From positions 1 to 34,603 of the forward strand of contig CALLXS010000064.1 of NCBI GenBank assembly GCA_937875295.1: DNA of 34,603 nucleotides. Reading direction: 5' to 3'. The notes beneath the pieces were generated by a model that was given only the letters and a program-made list of their open reading frames with translations, was not told where the DNA came from and ran no database searches. Source of the DNA: an uncultured bacterium (GTDB taxonomy: Bacteria > Bacteroidota > Ignavibacteria > Kapaibacteriales > UBA2268). Shown piece by piece: positions 15,767 through 22,555 of this stretch (position 1 is its first letter; each line of letters begins with the position of its first letter). Made by a program: the position numbers and the translations under genes.

Positions 15767-16573
15767 ATGTCTAATTCTATTCAAAGATTACCTGTACCTT
15801 ATATAAATAATAATTCTGATATTAAAAAATTAGAAAAGGCAAATCGAATTGTAGCAGAAACTTTCAATGAAGTTGCCAAATATGTAAAAGAAGGTATAGC
15901 TACTATTGAATTAGATAAAATTGCTGAGGATTTTATCCTTAGTAAAAATGCAAGACCTGCTTTTAAAAACTATAAAGCTGGCGAAAATATCTTCCCATAT
16001 ACTTTGTGCATTTCACTTAATGAACAAGTTGTGCATGGTTTCCCAAGTGATAAAAAACTTGAAAACGGCGATATTGTCTCAATAGATTGTGGTGCAGAAT
16101 TTGAAGGATATTTCGGTGATAGTGCTGTTACATACGCAATTGGCGAAATTGATGAAAAGAAAAAGAAACTTCTTAAAGTAACAGAAGAATCACTTTTTAA
16201 AGGTATTGAGCAGGCAATTGATGGAAATAAACTTTACGACATTTCCAGAGCAATTCAAACTCATTGCGAAAGCAATGGCTTTAGCTTAACGAGAGAATTA
16301 GTTGGGCATGGAATAGGTAAAAAGTTACATCAAGAACCATCTGTACCAAATTTCGTACCACCATTGCTTTACAGGAATTCATATCCAAATGTGAAGCTAA
16401 TGAAAAATATGGCTATAGCTATTGAGCCAATGGTACATATGGGTGATAAAAAAGTAAAATTTCTAAAAGATGGATGGACAGTCGTTACAGCAGATGGGTC
16501 ACCAGCAGCACATTTTGAACATACCGTCTTGATAGATAATGGAAAAGCAATAATTTTAACTCTTAGAAATTAA
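15767..16573 (+). CDS. map: Methionine aminopeptidase, type I
   Basis: Removes the initiator Met from nascent proteins with small second residues, using two metal ions. The 268-residue pita-bread fold has all expected residues: His90 (VVHGFP), metal ligands Asp107 (SIDCG) and Asp118 (GDSA), His181 (GHGIGKKLHQEP), Glu220 (AIEPMV) and Glu251 (HFEHT). An N-terminal extension of about 15 residues precedes the usual type I start. It begins 2 nt after the secY stop and infA begins 2 nt after its own, so the three are tightly coupled. Confidence 0.97.
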   Translation: MSNSIQRLPVPYINNNSDIKKLEKANRIVAETFNEVAKYVKEGIATIELDKIAEDFILSKNARPAFKNYKAGENIFPYTLCISLNEQVVHGFPSDKKLENGDIVSIDCGAEFEGYFGDSAVTYAIGEIDEKKKKLLKVTEESLFKGIEQAIDGNKLYDISRAIQTHCESNGFSLTRELVGHGIGKKLHQEPSVPNFVPPLLYRNSYPNVKLMKNMAIAIEPMVHMGDKKVKFLKDGWTVVTADGSPAAHFEHTVLIDNGKAIILTLRN

Positions 16574-16575
16574 AA

Positions 16576-16794
16576 ATGGGTAAACAAGAATTAATACAGG
16601 TAGATGGAGTAATTGAGGAGACTCTCCCCAATACTCAGTTTATTGTTAGATTTGAAAATGGTCATAAAGTATTAGCACATATTTCTGGCAAAATGCGTAT
16701 GAATTTTATAAAAATTTTGCAGGGAGATAAGGTAAAAGTAGAATTATCTCCGTATGATTTATCCAAAGGAAGAATTATTTATAGATATAAATAA
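16576..16794 (+). CDS. infA: Translation initiation factor IF-1
   Basis: IF-1 blocks the A site and modulates IF-2/IF-3 during initiation. The 72-residue S1-like OB fold reads QVDGVIEETLPNTQFIVRFENGHKVLAHISGKMRMNFIKILQGDKVKVELSPYDLSKGRI, near-canonical throughout. Its place between map and rpmJ is the common arrangement. Confidence 0.98.
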   Translation: MGKQELIQVDGVIEETLPNTQFIVRFENGHKVLAHISGKMRMNFIKILQGDKVKVELSPYDLSKGRIIYRYK

Positions 16795-16850
16795 CTAAAA
16801 TTATTACTTAAGATAGAAATAAATTAATAAATATATAAAGAGATATACTA

Positions 16851-16967
16851 ATGAAAGTATCCGCATCAATTAAAAAAAGAAACCCAGACGATATTATCGT
16901 AAAACGTAAGGGTAGAATTTATGTAATTAACAAGAAAAATCCACGTTTTAAACAAAAACAAGGTTAA
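16851..16967 (+). CDS. rpmJ: 50S ribosomal protein L36, zinc-ligand-free form
   Basis: The 38-codon frame MKVSASIKKRNPDDIIVKRK onward, with RIYVINKKNPRFKQKQG at the end, matches L36, the smallest 50S protein. Classical L36 has a C-x2-C...C...H zinc ribbon. Here the cysteine positions read Asn, Asp and Asn, and no cysteine is present at all. This is the C-minus type, which in other bacteria is associated with zinc-poor conditions. It lies between infA and rpsM as expected, 14 nt before the rpsM GTG. Confidence 0.95.
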   Translation: MKVSASIKKRNPDDIIVKRKGRIYVINKKNPRFKQKQG

Positions 16968-16981
16968 GGAAAGGGAAGAAA

Positions 16982-17359
16982 GTGGCACGTATTTCAGGTA
17001 TAGATTTACCAAATAACAAAAAAGGTCACGTAGGCTTGACTTATATTTTCGGTATTGGCAGATATTCTGCTTATGAAATATTAGAAAAAGCTGGTATCGA
17101 CCCAGAAAAAAAAGTGGTTGAATGGAGCGACGACGAAATCGCACAAATTCGCCAAGTATTAGCAGAATATAAAACTGAAGGTAACTTGCGTAGCGAAGTT
17201 CAATTAAACATTAAGCGTTTAATGGATATTGGTTGCTATCGTGGATTAAGACACAGAAGAGGTTTACCAGTACGCGGTCAAAGGACAAGAACTAACTCAC
17301 GTACTAGAAAAGGTAAAAGAAAAACAGTCGCAGGAAAGAAAAAAGCAGCTAAGAAATAA
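16982..17359 (+). CDS. rpsM: 30S ribosomal protein S13
   Basis: S13 forms intersubunit bridges with L5 and touches the P-site tRNA. The 125-residue product starts at GTG 16982 (ARISGIDLPNNKKGHVGLTYIFGIGRYSA) after AAGGGAAGAAA. The helix-two-turn-helix DIGCYRGLRHRRGLPVRGQRTRTNSRTRKG and a Lys/Ala-rich tail are normal. It opens the alpha cluster. Confidence 0.98.
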   Translation: MARISGIDLPNNKKGHVGLTYIFGIGRYSAYEILEKAGIDPEKKVVEWSDDEIAQIRQVLAEYKTEGNLRSEVQLNIKRLMDIGCYRGLRHRRGLPVRGQRTRTNSRTRKGKRKTVAGKKKAAKK

Positions 17360-17372
17360 TCTTATAATTAAC

Positions 17373-17392
17373 TATGCAATTTCCTTTGCATA
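17373..17392 (+). promoter_or_regulatory. Hairpin in the rpsM-rpsK spacer
   Basis: TATGCAA (17373-17379) pairs with TTGCATA (17386-17392) around the 6-nt loop TTTCCT in a 104-nt spacer that is long for this operon. No T-tract follows. It may be a regulatory or processing element; no family is recognised. Confidence 0.4.
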
Positions 17393-17463
17393 AAGTGGTA
17401 ATATGATCTTAGCATAATTAATATTTTAAAAAAATGTTTATAAAAATTAGTAATAAAAAATAA

Positions 17464-17850
17464 ATGGCTGCAGTTAAGAAAAAACAAAAAAGAAAAATAG
17501 TTGCCGATGCTCATGGTAGAGCATTTATTAAAGCTACTTTCAATAATGTAATGGTTACTATAACAGATACTTATGGTAATGTTTTATGTTGGAGTACTGC
17601 TGGCAAAAATGGCTTCCGCGGTTCTAAGAAAAATACACCTTATGCCGCACAAGTTTCTGCTGAAAAATCAGGAAAAGAAGCTTATGATATGGGCTTAAGA
17701 AAAGTCGATGTTAGTGTAAAAGGTCCAGGATCCGGACGCGAAGCTGCTATTAGGGCATTAACTCAAGCAGGCTTGGAGATTCACAGCGTGATAGATAAAA
17801 CACCTATCCCACATAATGGCTGTCGTCCTCCAAAACGCCGTAGAGTATAA
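17464..17850 (+). CDS. rpsK: 30S ribosomal protein S11
   Basis: S11 lies on the 30S platform by the E site. The 128-residue product contains DAHGRAFIKATFNNVMVTITDTYGNVLCWSTAGKNGFRGSKKNTPYAAQ and ends IPHNGCRPPKRRRV; the Asn-Gly pair in that tail is the one converted to isoaspartate in E. coli S11. The next gene is rpoA, 61 nt downstream, where most bacteria would have rpsD. Confidence 0.98.
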   Translation: MAAVKKKQKRKIVADAHGRAFIKATFNNVMVTITDTYGNVLCWSTAGKNGFRGSKKNTPYAAQVSAEKSGKEAYDMGLRKVDVSVKGPGSGREAAIRALTQAGLEIHSVIDKTPIPHNGCRPPKRRRV

Positions 17851-17911
17851 TCTACAATAGTCGTATTAAATAAATTTTTGGAATTTTGTAAATTAACAAA
17901 TTGAAAGTAAT

Positions 17912-18943
17912 ATGAATAATAATCAATTACAAATGCCCGATAAAATACAGATCGACGATGATAAAGATCTGAATTTCAGTAGGTTCACTCTGCAACCTCT
18001 AGAAAAAGGATATGGCGTTACTCTCGGCAATTCTTTCCGAAGAGTGCTACTATCTTCTATTCAAGGTACTGCTATAGTTGGTGTGAAAATTTCTGATGTT
18101 CTCCACGAATTCCAGACTATACCGGGCGTTTTAGAAGATATGACTGAATTAATTCTGAACCTCAAAGAAGTAAGAATTAAACATAATGATAAAAAAGAAA
18201 ATAAGATAAATCTTCATATAAAAGGTCCCGGAGTATGGACTGCTAAAGATATTCAAGATGCTTCTTCAGAAGCAATTGAAGTAATGGATCCAGAGCATAT
18301 AATTGCAAATTTAGCTGAAGATGCAGATTTTGATGTAGAAATTAGATTAGCTCGTGGCAAAGGTTACGTGCCAAGCGAAGAGCAAATTATGAATGATTTC
18401 CCACTCGGAATGCTTCCAATTGATGCAGTATATACACCGGTAATGAATGTAATTTATAACATTGAACCATATAGAGTAGGGCATAAAACTGATTATGAAA
18501 AATTAGTCCTCGAAGTAACTACCGATGGTACTATTACTCCCGAAGAAGCAGTAAATTATTCTTCAAGATTACTTTTCGAACATATTAGATATTTTATGGG
18601 AACAGAGGAATTCGAAGAAGAAAAGATTAGACCTATTAATCCTGAAGATGAAATAAAAGAAAAAGAACGCAATAGATTAAAGAAAATATTGTTAACTCCA
18701 ACAGAAGAACTAGAATTAAGCGTACGCGCTCATAATTGCTTAAAAGCTGCAGGAATTAAACAATTATCTGATCTAGTGAGATTACAAGAAAGCGAATTAT
18801 TAAAATTCCGAAATTTTGGTAAGAAATCTCTTGCTGAACTAATAGATATAGTAAAATTATATGGTCTTGAATTTGGTATGAATGTAGATAAAATCATTCG
18901 CGATGACCATTTAAGACATATTGAATTAAATACTGATTTTTAA
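17912..18943 (+). CDS. rpoA: RNA polymerase alpha subunit
   Basis: Alpha dimerises to nucleate RNA polymerase assembly; its C-terminal domain binds UP elements and activators. The 343-residue product has the N-terminal domain signature EKGYGVTLGNSFRRVLLSSIQGTAI and VLEDMTELILNLKEV, a charged linker (about residues 235-260), and a helix-hairpin-helix C-terminal domain: LELSVRAHNCLKAAGIKQLSDL, then LLKFRNFGKKSLAEL. The DNA-contacting Arg of SVRAHNCL is present. It lies between rpsK and rplQ. Confidence 0.98.
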   Translation: MNNNQLQMPDKIQIDDDKDLNFSRFTLQPLEKGYGVTLGNSFRRVLLSSIQGTAIVGVKISDVLHEFQTIPGVLEDMTELILNLKEVRIKHNDKKENKINLHIKGPGVWTAKDIQDASSEAIEVMDPEHIIANLAEDADFDVEIRLARGKGYVPSEEQIMNDFPLGMLPIDAVYTPVMNVIYNIEPYRVGHKTDYEKLVLEVTTDGTITPEEAVNYSSRLLFEHIRYFMGTEEFEEEKIRPINPEDEIKEKERNRLKKILLTPTEELELSVRAHNCLKAAGIKQLSDLVRLQESELLKFRNFGKKSLAELIDIVKLYGLEFGMNVDKIIRDDHLRHIELNTDF

Positions 18944-19010
18944 TTATTATTTTTTAATAACTAATATCACACATCATAAAAGAAATTTATAATATTAAAC
19001 TGAGTTATAT

Positions 19011-19745
19011 ATGAGACATATGGTAAGAGGAAGGAACCTCACGCGTACAAGCAGTCATAGAAAAGCTCTTATGAAAAATTTAGCTACTTCTCTATTCGAG
19101 CATAAAAGCATCGTTACTACTGAAGCTAAAGCTAAAGAATTAAGACCTTATGCTGAAAAGTTGATAACTAAAGCGCGTGTAGCCCTCCAAAAAGAAAAAT
19201 TAGGCACTTTGCCTTCTGGACAAACAATTGATATCCACAGTAGAAGAATTGTGGGAAGACATATTAGAAATAAAGCTGTTTTGCAAGAATTATTTGATAC
19301 AATCGCCCCAGCTGTAGCTGAGAGAAATGGTGGATACACTCGAATAGTTAAATTAGGATTTGCAAGAGGCGATGCAGCAAGAGAAGCTATTATACAATTA
19401 GTAGATTTTGGACCAGAGCAAGATGGTCAAGTATCTCTAAAGAGAAAAAAAGCTAGTGCAAAGAAAAAAACTAATGCTAAAGCTCCAAAAGCTCCAAAAG
19501 TAAGTAAAGAAGCTAAAGATGCTGATACTACATCTAAAAAAGCAAGTAAAGCAAAAGAAACTATAGCTGATAAGAGTGAAGAAGTAGTAGAAAAAGTAGA
19601 AGAAGTAAAAGCACAAGCTAACGAAGTAATTGAAACTGCTGAAGCAAAAGCTGAAACTACTGTAAATGATGTCGTGGAAGATATTACCGAAGAAGCAAAA
19701 GAAATTTCTTCTGAAGAAAATATTAACCCAGAAGACAAAGCATAA
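19011..19745 (+). CDS. rplQ: 50S ribosomal protein L17 with long charged C-terminal extension
   Basis: L17 sits near the exit tunnel. Residues 1-134 are a standard L17 (MRHMVRGRNLTRTSSHRKAL, TTEAKAKELRPYAEKLITKAR, SRRIVGRHI, RNGGYTRIVKLGFARGDAAREAIIQLV). Residues 135-244 form an extension: Lys/Ala-rich at 143-185 (KRKKASAKKKTNAKAPKAPK and on), then Glu/Val-rich with heptad-like spacing at 186-230, then acidic to the end. Total length is nearly twice that of the family core. Shorter C-terminal extensions are known for Bacteroidota L17. The extension is likely disordered or coiled-coil. It is the last gene of the superoperon, followed by an intrinsic terminator. Confidence 0.96.
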   Translation: MRHMVRGRNLTRTSSHRKALMKNLATSLFEHKSIVTTEAKAKELRPYAEKLITKARVALQKEKLGTLPSGQTIDIHSRRIVGRHIRNKAVLQELFDTIAPAVAERNGGYTRIVKLGFARGDAAREAIIQLVDFGPEQDGQVSLKRKKASAKKKTNAKAPKAPKVSKEAKDADTTSKKASKAKETIADKSEEVVEKVEEVKAQANEVIETAEAKAETTVNDVVEDITEEAKEISSEENINPEDKA

Positions 19746-19789
19746 TAAATGTGATGAATTAAATCACTAAATATTTTTGCAAATTAATT

Positions 19790-19831
19790 AAAGACTGTGC
19801 CGATTAACTAAAACGAAACAGTCTTTTTTTT
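19790..19831 (+). terminator. Intrinsic terminator of the ribosomal superoperon
   Basis: AAAGACTGT (19790-19798) pairs with ACAGTCTTT (19818-19826), followed by an uninterrupted T-run from 19824 to 19831. It lies 45 nt after the rplQ stop. Confidence 0.85.
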
Positions 19832-19836
19832 ATAAT

Positions 19837-19871
19837 AATAGCCGTTAAAAAATCTAATTTTAACGGCTATT
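19837..19871 (-). terminator. Bidirectional terminator between the converging superoperon and serpin genes
   Basis: A 14-bp perfect stem AATAGCCGTTAAAA (19837-19850) with TTTTAACGGCTATT (19858-19871) and a 7-nt loop lies 24 nt beyond the serpin stop on the minus strand. T-rich sequence flanks both sides (TATTTATTTTG on the plus strand, TATTATA on the minus strand), so it probably stops serpin transcripts and acts as a backup for rplQ. Confidence 0.75.
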
Positions 19872-19894
19872 TATTTTGCGAAATATTAATTGAA

Positions 19895-21136
19895 TTATAG
19901 TTTATTTACCTTACCAATAAATAGAATTGTATTAGTATTATTATCTTGTATTAAGAAAATAAATGGTTTATTTAAAAATAATATAAATTCGTCATTCATT
20001 GCTGATGTATTTCTCATAATAGCAACAGTGGCAGCTGCAGCTTTAGTACCTGATTCATCTACTTCAATAGCTGCATCATGGAGTACTCTTGAAATAAAAA
20101 CTCTTTCTTTTGAGCTAAGATTTGAAAAATCTGCCTTGTCTGTGAAAGCTAATTTTATTCCCATATCTTTCAAAATATTGTTTAAATCTAATTTTGTTTT
20201 TAATTTAAACTTAGGCATATAAAGCTCAGTTTTATTTGGTTTAAGATTTGAATTTATTATTCTGATTAGATCATCGTCCATTTTGTCAGAAATATCTGTT
20301 ATAGTATTTTTATTATTTGGAGCGATTATAAGCATTTTAGTATTGCTTTTATCATAAGGCAATTCCAATACTCGAATGTCATTATTTACATAACTTTTTA
20401 AAGTCGAGTCTTTTAAATACATCATATCTACTTCTGAAATTGAATTATCAAGATTATAGAAGTTAGATTTAGCAGTTTTAGATTTTTCAAATTCTAATTT
20501 CCATTTATCTTTAAAATATATTGCATTGACTAATATAGCCACTGCATTAGATTCTAATTCATCAATCATATTATTTATCATCTTACCAGTATGATTAGAA
20601 ATCCAATCATTAACCTCGGTAACTAAATTAGGATTAGAGAAATCTCTTGAAAATACTTCTGAATTATAATATTTTTTTAGGATTTCTTGGTAAGTATTTT
20701 CTACAGGAAAATTATTTCTCATCCAAAATGAATTGGCTATAAAAATATTTTCTGATTTTTGATAATTTGTCAGAATATCTAAAAATAGTTTATGATAATC
20801 ATTTAAATTATTTAATTGATTATCTTCAATTTCTAAAGCATCAACAAGTTGGGCTTTGGTTTCACCTTTTGCACCATTAAGTAGCATATATAGGACACTA
20901 TTAATACTATATGGGGAAAAGAATATATTTTCATCTATTTTAGCCCTTTCATCAATTTCCTCGAAAATATCAAATGAAAAATCATTAATAGAATTTACTA
21001 ATCTTTTTTGCTCTGAATTAAGTACTACAGGTACATCAGGATTAGAATCAACTGGATTGCTAGAGTCTTTTTTGCATGATTGAACAAAGGAAGCTATAAA
21101 AATAAATGTTATAAGATAAATTGCAATTTTTTTCAT
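19895..21136 (-). CDS. Serpin-family lipoprotein with inhibitory-type hinge
   Basis: The 413-residue product has a signal peptide with lipobox VQSC (Cys21), so it is predicted to be a lipoprotein on the cell envelope, followed by a Ser/Pro/Asp linker and a complete serpin fold from about residue 45. Serpin blocks include NIFFSPYSINSVLYMLLNGAKGET, NAIYFKDKWKLEF and the C-terminal NKPFIFLIQDNNTNTILFIGKV. The reactive-centre loop hinge reads ESGTKAAAAT with Gly363 (P15), Thr364 (P14) and four alanines (P12-P9), the pattern of inhibitory serpins. By counting, P1-P1' is Thr377-Ser378, but the loop looks about three residues longer than in alpha-1-antitrypsin, so the scissile bond is uncertain. It probably protects the cell against exogenous serine or cysteine proteases. 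It is 14 nt downstream of a second serpin gene. Confidence 0.93.
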   Translation of the reverse strand: MKKIAIYLITFIFIASFVQSCKKDSSNPVDSNPDVPVVLNSEQKRLVNSINDFSFDIFEEIDERAKIDENIFFSPYSINSVLYMLLNGAKGETKAQLVDALEIEDNQLNNLNDYHKLFLDILTNYQKSENIFIANSFWMRNNFPVENTYQEILKKYYNSEVFSRDFSNPNLVTEVNDWISNHTGKMINNMIDELESNAVAILVNAIYFKDKWKLEFEKSKTAKSNFYNLDNSISEVDMMYLKDSTLKSYVNNDIRVLELPYDKSNTKMLIIAPNNKNTITDISDKMDDDLIRIINSNLKPNKTELYMPKFKLKTKLDLNNILKDMGIKLAFTDKADFSNLSSKERVFISRVLHDAAIEVDESGTKAAAATVAIMRNTSAMNDEFILFLNKPFIFLIQDNNTNTILFIGKVNKL

Positions 21137-21150
21137 TTTTTTATATATTA

Positions 21151-22377
21151 TTAAGTGTATAATTTACTAACTTTACCTAAATAAAGAATAGTTTTAGTTT
21201 TAATATCACGGACAACAATAAAGAATGATCTATTTACCAATAGTTTAAGTGCTTTATTTTGATTTGTGAAATCTACATTTACGCTTAAATCGCTTGACAT
21301 TTTAAGACCATTATCATCAATTTTAAAGTATGTTTTGTGTTTAATATTATTAACAAAGAAATTTTTAATTTTAGTTATAAATGTAAAATCACCATTTGAT
21401 TCAAATGCTTTCATAATACCTAATTTCTTTAATTGTAGCTTTAAATCAATTTCTTCGTTTAACTTGAATTTTGGTAATGTAAGATCAGTGTATTTCACTG
21501 TCATATTCTTAAGCATTTGATAGTACTCACTTGTAGAAAAATCGGAAATTAATTTGCTAAGAGAATTTTCATCGTTAGGTAAAAATATTGTCATTGCATA
21601 TTTATTATTAGCATAAGTGAGGTCTACTGCTGTATAATTCTCATTTGTGGTACTAAGAATAGTAGAATCCTTAATGCTCATAAAAAATAAAGCTCCATTT
21701 AATTTATTTTCATTATAAAATGTTTTTACAATAGGATCAGTTTTAAATTTAAATTTCCAATCTCCTGTAAAAACTGATGAATTATAAATATTAAAATTTG
21801 AATTTGGATCTAAATAAGCAATTAATTGGTCGAAAATGCCTTTTGTTTTTGTTTTGAACCATAAATTAATTTCATCGCTAGTACTTGCATCAAAAATACT
21901 TTTAAGGAATACTTTAAAACCAAAATTATTTTCAAGTTTTAATTTAAAGTTACTTTCTGCATTAATACTATCTCTAGAAATTATAGAATTTGCTAATTCA
22001 AAATTCACATAAGAAGATGAATTTTTGATTGCTTCAATTAAATTTTTAATTCTTAAGTTTAACTCATCATCATTTTGAAATGAGAATTTAATTTTGCTTT
22101 TGATTTCGTTCTTTGTACTTCCACTTGTACTATTTAGTAATGATGATAAAGTTAAATTTACATTAACAGGAGAAATTAAGACATTATCATCTTTATTCTC
22201 TTTGACTTGTGATTTAAATACTTCTAATCCAATTTCATTAGTTGCATCAACTGTTTCTTGAAGTTGAGCTGCAATCGGTTCGTTTTCATTGATAACTGGA
22301 TCAGTACCACTATCGGTACAGGAAACTACGAATAAGATTATTCCTATAACAATTAAAATTTGATAAAACTTTTTCAC
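21151..22377 (-). CDS. Serpin-family lipoprotein with degenerate hinge, probably non-inhibitory
   Basis: The 408-residue product is a second envelope lipoprotein (lipobox VVSC, Cys20) with a serpin domain from about residue 40: NVLISPVNVNLTLSSLLNSTSGSTK, SSVFTGDWKFKFKT (the position of NAxYFKGxWxxxF), LTLPKFKLNEEIDLKLQLKKLGI and FFIVVRDIKTKTILYLGKV. The hinge reads DNGLKMSSDLS: Gly357 is kept but P14 is Leu358 and P12-P9 are Met-Ser-Ser-Asp, which should hinder the loop insertion needed for protease trapping. It therefore looks like a diverged duplicate of its neighbour with a non-inhibitory or altered role. It is the first gene of the pair; a bare -7 box lies about 145 nt upstream. Confidence 0.88.
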   Translation of the reverse strand: MKKFYQILIVIGIILFVVSCTDSGTDPVINENEPIAAQLQETVDATNEIGLEVFKSQVKENKDDNVLISPVNVNLTLSSLLNSTSGSTKNEIKSKIKFSFQNDDELNLRIKNLIEAIKNSSSYVNFELANSIISRDSINAESNFKLKLENNFGFKVFLKSIFDASTSDEINLWFKTKTKGIFDQLIAYLDPNSNFNIYNSSVFTGDWKFKFKTDPIVKTFYNENKLNGALFFMSIKDSTILSTTNENYTAVDLTYANNKYAMTIFLPNDENSLSKLISDFSTSEYYQMLKNMTVKYTDLTLPKFKLNEEIDLKLQLKKLGIMKAFESNGDFTFITKIKNFFVNNIKHKTYFKIDDNGLKMSSDLSVNVDFTNQNKALKLLVNRSFFIVVRDIKTKTILYLGKVSKLYT

Positions 22378-22521
22378 ATTATGCCTTCTTTATATTAATT
22401 AAAAAAACTTTCAAGTTTATATCTAACGAGCGTATATTATTTAGGTTACTAGGTATAAATAAAATAATTTATTTAGAAAATTTGCTTAGAATCATTTTAA
22501 AATTTGATTTTGATAATGATG

Positions 22522-22529
22522 CAAAAATA
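22522..22529 (-). promoter_or_regulatory. Possible -7 box for the serpin pair
   Basis: On the minus strand the sequence reads TATTTTTG, fitting TAnnTTTG, 145 nt before the first serpin start. No CAA (TTG on the minus strand) occurs at the right distance (the nearest is 32 nt away), so support is weak. The surrounding 22378-22555 spacer holds no gene. Confidence 0.25.
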
Positions 22530-22555
22530 ATAAAATAAATATAAAGAATGATTAT

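Noticed and set aside
19427..19738. Antisense Ser/Ala/Phe-rich frame opposite the rplQ tail
   Set aside because: It is the reverse reading of a low-complexity Lys/Glu/Ala tract; such tracts leave long open antisense frames by composition.
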